From Nymphaea colorata (taxonomy: Eukaryota; Streptophyta; Magnoliopsida; Nymphaeales; Nymphaeaceae), in assembly GCF_008831285.2 (NCBI RefSeq), contig NC_045149.1, forward strand, positions 560,001 to 624,000: DNA of 64,000 nt, read 5' to 3'. Both the position numbers and the translations under genes were made by a program. The notes beneath the pieces are model-generated. The model saw only the letters and a program-made list of their open reading frames with translations. It did not search any database and was not told where the DNA came from. Shown here one piece after another: positions 1 to 13,100 of this stretch (position 1 is its first letter; every line of letters begins with the position of its first letter).

Positions 1-749
1 AACTGACTTAAATTTAGAGCTACCTCATGTGTTTGCACCATTCACCTAGAAAACTAAGCACACGCAACAAGTACATGCTTTTTTCTCCATTTAACCTTAT
101 AAACCGGGAAGAAGCAAGAAGTTTTTTCTCCTATGGTAAGTTGAAAATTTTCAAAGAAATTAAAACAATTCTTTCTTGGCCCATCAAGGAAAAGGAAAAC
201 TATCTATGCATACGTGTAAAATTATCCAATCATAAGAACTTTAGATTGCATTAAACTTGGTCACATATATACACATTGATCTGTTCCGGCGCACGATTTT
301 GAAGACAGCATATTATCAGAAAAGTGGAGAGCAGGTGGTAAGAGGAAAATCATAAATAAAGATCTAGAATCAACCTGCAATCTGATGTTTAATTCGTTCC
401 TCTAACGGAGAGGTAAGAATGGTTACCACATGGTTTATTTGAGATTTTTTTTCTCTTCTTTTGCTGTACCAGGAAGGCAATGGCTTTGATCTACATATTA
501 AAAAAAGCCAGAAACCTTTCTGGATTGTAAAGTCCTCCAGTGTGCAAAAATACTCAAGAAGTACGAGTTGGTATTGACCCCGTTTAAACTTGAGGATGAT
601 CTTCCTCATGAATTACGGACCAAGAGTTCATATTTTCTCCTGCAGGTCCCAAGTACATAAATCTTGTACAGCCAAAATTGATTTGGGTTTTCTTTTCTAC
701 TAAAAAAGGAAAAGAAAGGCACAAGCAGGCATCCTAAAACCACTTAAAA
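1..749. other. Downstream flank, no gene recognised
   Basis: AT-rich sequence beyond the 3' end of the aminopeptidase gene. Short open frames on both strands resemble no family known to me and lack supporting context. Confidence 0.5.
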
Positions 750-886
750 AAACACAAAAAGTTTATTTATTCTCATTATTTAAGGCAGTTCAATTTTGTA
801 GACAAGCTGGTCCATGATGCTACTAGTGCTATTATTGATCACCACCATTCATTATTAATATCGTAAATAGGGTTTCGTATGCACTC
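750..886 (-). terminator. 3' UTR and candidate poly(A) signal
   Basis: Downstream of the TAG at 889-887 two overlapping AATAAA hexamers occur on the minus strand at 762-771, about 116-125 nt past the stop. They are the nearest canonical plant poly(A) signals, so transcription probably ends near 730-755. Confidence 0.45.
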
Positions 887-1915
887 CTATGCTGCAAGGC
901 TTTTAGAAGCAATCTCATAGACGTTCTCTGACAGCCCATTGGCACAGACAATTTTCTCTAATTGAGCCTGCAATTGGAAAAAAATGATATATCAAAATGA
1001 GTGAGAAAAAAAAAGGATAACCACATTGAACCAATAGATTGCTCACATCTTCAAGTTGTCGAAATGCTTAATTTTAAATCTCAAGCATCAGCGGAAAATT
1101 TTGACAACAGAATTTTTTCATGGAAGCACAGTTTAGCACATGTTGCACATTAAATCTACCTTCGCAAGTGTCTGTCGATCCTTGTCATAACGCTTCCATC
1201 TTGAGAATGCAGATACCATGCGTGAGGCAACCTGCAAACAGCACACATAAACAACTAATTGCTAAAAAAAAAAGACCGCTATAAATACCAAAACTTCTTC
1301 CTGTTTCGTAACTTTTCTTGCCTCGAAGCACAAGGTTCACCAAAATGATATGGATACAGACCTGAGGATTTAGTTTGTCAAGTTGTGTGACAATATCTCC
1401 CAAGAACTCATAACCAGAACCATCCTTTGCATGGAAGTTCACAGGCGACCCACAGAATCCACCAATGAGAGAATAGACCTAACATCCAAATACAATGTTC
1501 TCCAGAATAAAACAACTGAACGGGTAGGTTGCAAAGTTTGTACAATTAAAATTCAAACAGGTTCAAATGCACAAGTCCACATAGATTCAATACCAAACTG
1601 AAAAGGAAAAAAGTAGCTTCTCTGCATCCAAATGCTATTAAGTATTTATGAGCAAGAAACCGCTTGAACCTTGTTGGGATTACGAAGATCGAAGGCTGGG
1701 TGGTCCAACAACTTCTGCACATTCTTCACATTCCCAGGGATGTCAGAGACAGCTTGGAGAGCAAGCCATTTATTCACAACCTACAGAACAGGAATTCTGT
1801 TAGAATTCTGCAAGCTCTCTCTCTCAACAAACAACCTATACTAGCAACATTCTACGAACAGAAACAAAAAGGATCTCAAAGTTCTGCAAAAATTTTTCAA
1901 CAATTCGATATTCAA

Positions 1916-1953
<38 letters not shown>

Positions 1954-4123
1954 TTATGACTGGTAAGAAATGGATGACCTGTACAAATGATACAGAGTTG
2001 CCACCATGTAAAAGGTCATTTCCATACCTACAAAAAGCTCTAGAGGCATTCAAAAAAGTTATTGCCACTTCCACTGCAGAACACACACCTTGACTGCACT
2101 TCAAAATCACAGTTAAGGAACCATATGGTCATTGTTTCCTTTTGGCTTCTAAACTGTCATTTTCTTTCCATTCCAGCATCAGGACACCAGGACAGGATGC
2201 AGCCAGAATACCAAGCACGTAGACAACAAACAAAACATCATCAAGTATCTTCTGGAGACCACATACGGAGGCTTTTGCAGCCATAGAAACTGTCTTGACG
2301 TCCTACTTTAGTCATCAATTTGGGAAAGGCAATTCATACAGTCAAGAAAAAAGGACATTGTTATTAAATCTTTTTTCAAAATTTCAAACTGAAATTTTAT
2401 TCTTGAGCATGCAATAGAACCATAATGAGTATTAACAGCAGAGAACCCAATGAATTTCCTATTCATGGCCAACTAAAATTTGCATATCATAGTTATCAGA
2501 ATGAACAATAAATTGATAAGGTACTCTCTCGACAATGAAAATTTCCAAAAGAAAGAACAAATAAGCAAGGTGTTAGAACCCCAGGTTTTCATAGGTCAAT
2601 AACATATAAAGAACACTTACAAGTTAATCAAGACAGCAAAAAAGAAAAAAAAATCCAAAAAAGCTTAAAATATATAACACCCTTAAAATCATGAAAATTT
2701 TCAATATAGCATCACTTTTGAAAAATAATGTCGTTTTTGCATTATTATTCTACTTGAAAAATATTGTTGTTTTTTTATCGTTATTCTACTTATGTAAGTC
2801 GTAAGATGACATTTGAAAATCAATTATGTCTGAATCAATAAAAAAACAGAAAAGTTCAGACGAACATGAAAATACTAACCAAAAAATCATGTTCCCACTT
2901 CTTATAGAAGTCTGACAAAACCTCATCACGAACGTCACCAGGGTTTTGTGCTAATGCTGCTAGAGCTGCAAACTGCTCAGTCATGTTAGTTGCATTTTTG
3001 TATTCCTGCCGAGCCAATTCTGTAAGCTCCAGATCGTTCAGAGAAGCAAGATACACTGCATGACGAGGTAATTCAGAGTTGAAATATATGATAGAACACA
3101 ACACACACAAGGGAGAACACATGGACACAGGCACAAAGCACACACTCATGTAGGTAAAAAATACAAGCATACATCAAGAAGTGCACGTAATAAATATGAT
3201 TGTGGAAATAGCGCGACTGAACTGTAGGCAAGAAACATATGACCTGACCCAACCTCAGCAATCTGTTCAGCATGCCCAACTTCAATAAATTCCTTGGATT
3301 GTGTTTTCAAAACAAAATATGATACTCTGGTTGTAAAAGTTGGAACATCTATGGGGCATTCGTTTCTCTGAGTGCTGGGAAAACCACATCCCGCACTGAC
3401 AGCCCTGTAGATTACATATTTGGTCTCTGAAGTTGCCAAAAGAAATAGCATTTTCAACTCCACATATATATACATACGTAAACATATATACACACATGCA
3501 TATATATATATATATATATATAAGAATGAAAAAAAATCTCGAAGTCTTGATATGTATATTGATTTTGTGAGCCAAGAAAGTTAAGAAAATATTTAATTTT
3601 TAAACCTTATCAAATCTAATTTATGCATCTTATGTTCATGAATTTTTTTTAAGCCTCATAAATGTTAACATATTTCCATCCATCAATATTATTGGATTTA
3701 CAAAGAGCAGCAGTTACAGTGCTTGAAAGCAAGGAGGAAGATAAATTGGGAGACATGATTCTCTCTATCTCTCTCTTATATATAACACAAAAAAGAAGAT
3801 TGATGGAATGGTGTGCCCCAACTTTTTATGTCCCTGCATTATCTGCCCTAAAACCATTTGGTTAAGTGATCAAATAAGCAAAATAAGTTGCTAAATGTGG
3901 TCTACATATGCTTAACAAAGAAGATATTTTTTTAAGCATATCATTTCAAGGTGCAAAAAGAATGATAATGTGCATAAAAAATCAACAGCTCATAATGCAT
4001 GACAAGAAAAACATGATGATTCATTTCCAAATATAACAAGGAAACTATGCTCAATTAAATAAAATGAAACACTGTCTTTCAACATTGGGCACAAACGAAC
4101 TTAGGAACATTCACCCTCTTGCA

Positions 4124-4181
<58 letters not shown>

Positions 4182-7100
4182 TTATTTATTTATTTCATGC
4201 CAAGTGTCATATACCCCACTTTTTTCTATGTCCATGTGTTTTGTGAAACTAAATGCATGGACTAATTGATCTCCATGAGCAAAAATACAGGAATCAATTT
4301 TGAGTTTACGTATAGGAATTTATAAGCTAAAGAAGATCAAGAGTTGATATTATGTTTTCGGCTATGTCACATGGGTGTGGGTATGATATGGGTACGGGTA
4401 CGACGATACAGGTATGGACATGGCAATTTTGAAAATTTTGGATACACGGATACGGCAAATTTTATATTCTCAAAAATAATAAAATGAAAAAAAAAACATT
4501 AAATTAATAGTTCACTCTTAGAAGAAAGTTTTTTTTATCATAAAAGTGCTGAGTATTTGAAAGGATTGTTCATGGTGGATGCATCACAAAAAAATGATAA
4601 AATGAAAAAAACATTAAATTAATAGTTTATTTTTTGGCGTGTCCCACCCGTATCCCATATCCGGATACGCGTGTCCGCGTATTGGACATGGGTACGTTGG
4701 CTAAACCCACGTATCCGTGTGACAGAGGTGTACAGGAACCAAAACAAAGGTGCAAACTCCAATTTATGTACAAGAGTTTGTAATCTGTTTGCCAATTTAT
4801 TTATAAGATTCGATAAGCCATCCGTTTTCAATTTATGTACAGGTTTTTATGAGCCAAGGAAGCTCAATAGTTGGTTTCTAAACTTATAAATCTGACCTAC
4901 ACATTTACAAAACATGGTTTTCATGCCAACTGCTAGGTTTTGAGGTATAGAGACCACAAACATATGGTTAATTTTGTGACAAACATGACCATAAATGTGA
5001 AAACAGATAGTGTGTTACACTCATGACCGTCATGCTTTAATTTTCCTATATAAATGGGAAATTCGAAATATTTCAAGTCAGATTCTCTAAGCCAGATTAA
5101 GCAAGCAAACAATTAGAGAGGATGAGCATCAACCAACATGGATGTGTCATTGTCGCGGAACCATTGCGAGTTCATAGATAAATGCAGAAGTCTAAAAATG
5201 ATAAAGAAGACCTTTCATTGACATGATTTACATTGCTGGTGCCACCCACAGTCTGAAGGACATTAATGAATACTACCTGTGAATGCTACCTGGTAATTTA
5301 TTGTCAGGATTTCCTAGAGTATCTTGTGTAGGAGAAAAAGCAAAAAAAAAAAAAAAATGCAACACCACTTATAGCTTAAAAGTATGGAATACCTACCCAG
5401 TGCTGTATTCTTCAAGGCACGTCTTGCCATATTCTTATGGTTGAACACATAAAGTTCTCGGCTTGTGTTCTCTTTGACCTGACCATTTAAACTGCAGGTT
5501 AATATTCATAGAATATAGAAAGAAAGGAAACCAGAAAGCAATTCAGGAAGAGTTTCCTGATCCTTAGATAAGTTCTCAGAAAAAAAAGAGGAAGAGACGA
5601 AGAAATTGCTGAAGACCATTGGTAGACCCAAATACCCATCGGTCGCCATTAACTAAAATAACTTTTTTGACCTGTGATCAGGGGGTGCAAATGAATTAGA
5701 TAAAGGGACATTGGCAATTTTTAGCTGTACCAGATCAAATTTGAACAGACTACTCAATGTACATCAAGGATCCAAGACTGATCTGTTTATGTTCTTTCCT
5801 GCAATGCTTGACAGTTTGGGGGGGGGGGGGGGGGGGGGGGGGGGGTGGGGGTGGGGGTGTGTGTTGGGGGAGGGGGGGTTGTGGAGGAATAACATTTTCA
5901 TATGGCTCTTAATTCTTAAGTAGTTGAGAAGCATTTTAAGTTTAAACGTTAAAATTAGTCTTATTCTTCATGTTTTTACAAACCAGTTTAGGTCGCTTAC
6001 CACAATACAAAACTTTGCATTAATAAAGTTGGGGATGCCTCTCGTTCAACAGCCAGCAATTGGAAGTATTAGGAACCAGTTTAGTTTATCCAGTTTTATC
6101 TTTAGTCATCTCCTGTGAAAAATCCATCCAGTTCACATATGCATTCTTGACTATAATTGTATTTGATGTCTTAAGAAACTACAATTACTTGAAATAGGAC
6201 TATTGTTTTATTGTGTACCTAAATATCATGTCTCAGTTCTTCTAAATCTTTCCTATGTTATTTTCACATAAAAACCACAATCTTTATGATAGCAACTGGA
6301 CTAATCAGAGCATGATAAACATTGAACAGAACCTGCAGACATGCTGGTGGAGCAACAGGAGATGAAGAGATTGCTCCAAGGAAATGCTAAGCAAAATCAC
6401 CGTGCAGCCCTAGTTCAGCTGCAGGCATCAAAAGGAGCTTTGCATCACCACCTCTGAAAGGAGCATTACTGTCAGTCATGTTGAGAAAGGCAACCTAAAG
6501 CTTGGCATGGTCATCACCTTTGGACCACTGGATTGACCATTGAAGTTAGGTTGTTGAGATGCACCATGAAGCTCTTCGGGAGGCCCTACCTAGAAACGAT
6601 GTTGGCTTCAATGTCAAGAATGTTGCTGCCAAGACCTCAAACATGGCCACATTACTTCCAACTTGGATGTTTCTTCATTGATGCCTGCTGATCAGGCTAG
6701 GCATCCAAGTTCCACTAAAGCTTTGGCTAAAAAATGGAGCTCTTACTTGTTCGTTGATGATAAGATCGTAGGAGAGACAACTGCCTTCTAGTAGTCAATG
6801 GTTTGGCCTCTGCGTCTAAAGATTAGAAGAGAGAGACTTCCCTTGCACAAAAAATGAGTTTGAACCCTAGATCTACAAACATGGCATTGGCAAGAAGAAA
6901 TACTATAGTACCCTTCTGGAGGATGGCAGGAATGAGCGCCTCTTGCATCAGTGGCCCCCTCGAGGAGCCTCACTAGAGCGAGCTCCTCTCTCAGAAAGGG
7001 GCCCACTTCTCTATCTTCAAATGGGTCGAGGGCAAGCAGGAAAAGCAGCTGTTCACCTTGATTCAATTTATGATTCTTTGCTGAAAAATCGTTTGTGGTT

Positions 7101-10100
7101 TCTGGTGAGTAGAAGTCCCTCTATTGACTTCAGAAAATCAAAGAAAAAAGGAAACTCGTACTGCAGCATGCCAATCAGGTGCAAGAACATTGCCACGAAG
7201 AATGCTCGTTGCAATCGGGAAAACCTCCGTGGTAACAGCTTGAGGGTGTCACAATAATGAGGGGTTTGGCAATGCAATCGGACAACATGCAGAGGTACAC
7301 TTCCTTCCTCGACTTCAACAGATACTGCAGCATGTCAAGCAGGTGCAAGAACATTGGCACGAAGAATGCTCGTTGCAATCGGGAAGACAACCATAGTAAC
7401 AGCTTGAGGGTGTCACGATGATGAGGGGTTTGGCAATGCAGTCGGACAACATGCAGAGGTACACTACCTTCCCCGACTTCAATGGACAAGGCAACAACCA
7501 TAGTGGATTTTTGAAGACAACTATTCATAAAGACCACGCAGCAAGTGGGAACATCATGCAGACAGATGGTGGGTCCCCAGCAAAGGTTCGAGAGTGCAAG
7601 GACAGATTTTGCTTCAATCCAGAGGAGCACTCATGGTTTATCACCCATATTCATGGAGTCAACGAAATGAGTGACAATGAATCATTCCATTCTTGTATCA
7701 GCTACCGGTTGGTCTTTCCATAAGACTGATATATTGTATTGAGGAACCATGATGCTTGGGAATATTGTAACAAGAGGTGAGGGTGTGATACTGCCCACCA
7801 ATGTGGATGCCAGTAATTTAATGTCAGTAATTAGAAGTGATAAGACAACTGGAGATGGTAAAGATGATATGATAATTTTAGGAGTTTGTGTAGCTAATGT
7901 CTCTGACAAAAAAATTATGCTTGGAAAGTTTGAGGATAGTGAAAGGCATCCCATTCTTTGATCGATCCATGCTGAGTTTAGGTAAGCTAAACTTATTAAA
8001 CCTTCTAAGATGCTCATTCATGAAATTAAAAAGGTGCTGCGGGATAACACAAGGAATCCTTTATCTCATATTTTGATTCCAGATATAGAATTTTGGGATA
8101 CCCACCAAACTCTTTTTGTTGACCAGAAGGGTTTACAAGCAAATCACGTTGTCTAGATCCTCAGGTCCAAGTAAAGTTAACATATCCGATAATCTTGACA
8201 TAGTCAGTAAGAACACAAGTTAAGGCCATAAGTCTTTGATTGAGTTGGAAAGTGCAGCTGTGAGTGGCCAAAATGTTCTCTCTACTTTTGGTGGCTGTCC
8301 TTTTATCTAAGACAAGCATTGTCATCAATGTGCAACATCTGAGTTTCTTACATGTTCAGGGTTCTTAGATATATCTTAGATGTCATACATAACACTGGAT
8401 GCCTATGCTCGAGAGAATGTTAATATTTTTTGAGAACAGTGAGAGATCCTCAGGGACACTCTTTTGCACAGTTAGGTTGCTGTGTTACTTCTTTTGGGAA
8501 TAAATTACTTAAGAATTTGGCTTGCACGACCTCTTTGTGATGCTAAATGGATTTTAGAGCACCAAGCTGCAATCACATATTTAAAACATGGTGATTTTGA
8601 TTTTGTTCTTGAGTTCCGAGAATTATTGTCTAAGGTTGGAGGCTTGCTAGTCTCTTTACCAATAGTGAGGCTAGTGGAGTAAACACTAATAGAGCTATTC
8701 TTTATAAAGATGGTGCAAAAAGGCAGGTTCAGGGCTTTCTTACGGCTATGTGTTAGCCGGTGCCTAACAAGCGGCGTGAAGGAGAAAGAAGAAGAGAGGA
8801 GAGAACAAGAGAAAAGAAAATCAACTTCAAGACTGATTAATATCTCAAGCTTAAGTACAAAACAACTACGGGTCTGGACCGGACCGACACCTACTGAAAA
8901 CAGATCCGTATTGGACCAATCTAACACCGACACCTACTGAAAACAGATCCGTATTGGACCAATCTAACATAAAACTTAAAGACACAACTAAGGAACACAA
9001 ATACTGATGCTCAACCCCCACGTATTACAATCCATACATGGATCGTAACAAATACTCCCCCCTTCCAAAAACACCTTGTCCTCAAGGTGTGAAGGATGGG
9101 AATCGCTGTTGTAGATCCTCTAGATCTTCCCATGTAGCTGGTAACTCCTCCTCGGTGAGCCATTCAATAAGCCACTGCGACTTTCACCTTCCGTCTACTT
9201 TGAGGCGACATACCCCTACTCGGTGTAAGGGATGCATGCCAGTGGGGATCACCAGGGCTGGTACTGCAGAGACTTCTCCTTTTGTCGGTGGCTTGAGGCA
9301 CACTTTTAGCTTAGACACATGAAAGACCGGGTGTATGGTGCTGCCCAATGGTAACCGCAGTTCGTAGGCAAGGGGGCCTACCTTTTTCAGAATTTTATAG
9401 GGGCCAACATACCTCGAAAGCAATTTACTTTTACCGGCCTCTCGCATCCCTACTAACCGTTGGGGTGGCCGCCTTAGGAATACCCATTCTCCTTCCTGGA
9501 ACTGAAGGTCTCGATGGCGCCGGTTGTATTGGATTACCATACGATTTCTTGCTGCTGCAAGGTGTTCCTTAAGATCCTTAAGGATCACATCGCGGCACCG
9601 CAGCTACCCATCTAGTGACTCCTCCCGTGTCGTACCCGGCTGATACCTGCGAATCGTGGGAGGGGGTTGCCCATAAACGGCCTCAAAGGGGGTGATGTTA
9701 GTGGAAGTATGTCAACTTGTATTATAAGCAAACTCCGCCCAAGATAAGAAGTTAACCCATGTTTTGGGACGCTCCCCAACAAAACACCTCAAATAAGTCT
9801 CCAGGCTCCAGTTTACAACCTTTGTCTGTCCATCTGTTTGTGGGTGATATGCCGTACTCATCTTAAGTTGAGTGCCCTATAGTCTGAAATACTCTTGCCA
9901 AAAAAGCACTAAGGAACATCGAGTCACGGTCACTCACAATGGAACGTGACATCCCATGTAGTTTGCCCACTTGTTTTTGAAAAGTCTGCGCTACTGTTTT
10001 GGCTGAAAAAGGGTGTGCGAGAGCTATGAAATGGGCATACTTAGAAAGTTTGTCCACCACCACCAATAGGACGGACTTACCATGGGAGCTGGGTAAGCCT

Positions 10101-13100
10101 TCGATAAAATCCATGGATATGTCCTCCCAAATCTGCTCGGGAATGGGAAGGGGCTGCAATAAGCCCGCTGGACACGTCGTCTCATACTTGTGGCGTTGAC
10201 ATACCTCACACTGCCACACATACTCCCGCCCTCAACCGTTTGTAAGTCCCCTCTACGCCTTCATGACCTGCACCTTTCGAATCATGAAAATGTGAGATCA
10301 AAATGTCTGACAAGTCTGTTTCGGCTGGAATAAATATTCTATTGCGGAAGTAGAGGTAAGGGGGGCTGCCATTCATAACCATATCGTCTCGTAGAATCTT
10401 GTGTTAGCTCAGTTCGTATGCGCTGCACAGATGCGGCCGATCGGTGAACTTGCTGAATATCCACCCATATGTCACAATGAATGACTAAGAATGTCCAAAA
10501 GCCTTGCCCTTCCTGCACTTGTCGAGATAGTCCATCTGTTGCTGGATTTTCTTTCCCACTACGATGTCGAATCTCGAAATCGAAACTGAGCAACTTCATC
10601 ACCCAACGCTGCACGGCGGGTACCAAGGTTTTCTGTTGGAGACAATATCGCTGGCTATGGTGGTCTATGATCACCACAAACTTCTCCCAGTAAGTAATGA
10701 TGCCATCTAATAACAGCCAGCACCATAGCGATGAGCTCGCGCTCGTAGGCAGATTTACTGCAAAAGGTAGGCCCCATTGCGTAACTGAAGAACGCCACAA
10801 GGTGCTTGCCTTGGCTCAAAACAGCTCCTACCCCTACGTCTAAGGCGTCCATTTCTACCTCGAACTACATGGTGAAAACGGGCATGCGTAAGACTGGAAC
10901 GTGATGACATTTTTGAGTTTGGCAAACACTTCCTCAACCTGGTCGGTCCATCGAAACTGGTCCCTTTTTGTCAGATGTGTCAATGGTGCGGCCATACTCC
11001 CAAAATTTCGCACGAACTTGCTGTAGTATCCTGCCAAACCCAGAAAACCACGTAACTCCGACTGCAGAGTGGCCTAATTACGCACGGCCAACACTTTATC
11101 CCCTTCCATTTTCACACTGCCCTTGCCGATCACATGGCCAACATATCTGACTTGGCTTGTTACGAATGAGCACTTGGATAGCTCGGCATGAAGGAAGTGA
11201 TGCCTTAGTGTAGATAACACCACCTGCAGATGATCTAAATGTGTCCCTTCATCTGCACTCAAGACAAGGATGTCATCAAAGAAGACCAATACGAACCTGT
11301 GGGTGCAGCCGAAAAATATCGTTCATGAGCGACTGGAATGTCGTCGGGGCGTTAGTGAGACCGAACGGCATAACACGGAACTCGTAATGCCCATTCGGTG
11401 TTAAAAAGGCTGTCTTAGGAACGTCCTGCAGCGCAATCCGTATCTGATGATATCCTGCGTGAATATCCAACTTGGAAAATAGGGATGCACCCTTGAGTGC
11501 ATCTAGGAGATCTTCCACGATAGGGATGGGGTAGCGATCCTTCACAGTGATAGTATTCAAGGCACGGTAATCCACACAAAACCGCCAGTTGCCATCCTTC
11601 TTGCGAACAATGAGGGCGGAGATTCAAACGGGCTGTGACTTGGCTGAATAATTCCCTGCTCTAGCATTTCCTGCAGCAGTCGAGTTAGGGCATCACGTTG
11701 GGTCAGGTTATACCTGTATGGTCTCCTCTTCACGGCTTCGGCTCCCGATTGAAGTTCTATGTGGTGGTCATAGGCCCGTGGAGGAGGTAATCCATGAGGA
11801 ACATCAAACACGTCTGAAAATTTGTCTAGTAGGGCAGGTAGTCGTGCGCTCGTGAGGGTGGTGGCCGGCCTCTCTTCTGTCACGGTGCTGGTCATGAATA
11901 GCACATACGAAGCGGCTGCCCCTTGCAACATCTTGGATACAGCGGTCTCCTGGACTGGTTGTCTTGGAGTAAAAGACAGGGTTAGGCGCCTGCCATCCGG
12001 TTGTGTAAAGTGCATTTTCATGTTAACGAAGTCCCACAATACCTCGCTCGGCCCTTTCAACCAATGAATCCCCAAGACAAGGTCTGCCCCGGCCATGGCT
12101 AGTGTATACAACTGCACTGAAAACCCATGACCCTGGATCTCTAGCTTCTCGTTGGTTTACCGCCCTTGACATTTTAGGGTGCTTCCGTCTCCCACGACTA
12201 CATCAAACGCCGGTTGGTGGTCTATTGTACATCCCAGGGCTCTAACGGATTTCTCACGAATAAAGTTATGTGTGGAACCCGTATCCACTAGTACACTGAC
12301 CTTTCGACCTCGAAGCCGACCCTCAACGTGCATCAAGTCATCAACTGCGGTACATCGTGTCCTGATAGAGCATGGAGGAATATTTCGGGCGAATGGGCGA
12401 GCTCTTCATCACCTTGCCCTAGCTCGCCGCTTGTTTCCTCAGGGGTATCGTCCCCTTCTTCCTCCACTAGGTACATGTGGAGTCGCCTACAGGCATGGAC
12501 CGACGTCCATGGTTGATCACAATGAAAGCAAATATTTTGACGTCGTTTTTCACATATCTGTTATGGAGTAAGATGGCGAACAATAGGGTGGCTCGCTGGT
12601 TTGCCCATGTTAGCCCTGGCTGGTGGCACTTCCGAGCTCGTGGCGGCTACCCCTTGAGGATGAACCATGTTCGGCCCCCGCCCGAGGACCTGATATCGAC
12701 GATGCTTCTCTTCCACCATCCGAGCTATCGCAAAACAATCATGCAAGTTGAGGGGTCGCATGCTCTGCATCTCAATACGGATCTCCTCCTTGAGTACCCC
12801 AACAAAGGTGCCAATCAAAGCGTCTGTGGGCCAGCCACGAACCATGTTGCTGAGTTCTTCGAAGCTCTCTTGGTACTCGACCAGTGTCCCCTTTTGCCGG
12901 ATTTTGGATAGCTCAATGTTATAGTCAATATAAGCCGAAGGGCCAAAGCGCTGTGCCATGGCTACGATTAAGGACCTCCAATCTGCGCGTCCGTGTTGCG
13001 CCACTAGCCAACGGTACCAACGAATGGCCACCCCTTCGAAATTCATGGCACCGTGAGCCACCTTTATTGTTTCCAAAATCCCATGGCACTCAAAGAATTG

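Noticed and set aside
1664-1966. 100-residue plus-strand frame
   Set aside because: It is the antisense of exon 30 of the aminopeptidase gene and runs into a TA repeat.
4354-4734. 8-bp target duplication around element A
   Set aside because: gttttcgg against gtgtacag share only five of eight positions, too weak to claim.
5711-5923. Glycine-rich 70-residue open frame
   Set aside because: The glycines come only from the poly-G tract; no start context, family or neighbouring support.
9038-9322. Plus-strand open frames across the gypsy element
   Set aside because: They are antisense shadows of the minus-strand pol and LTR sequence.
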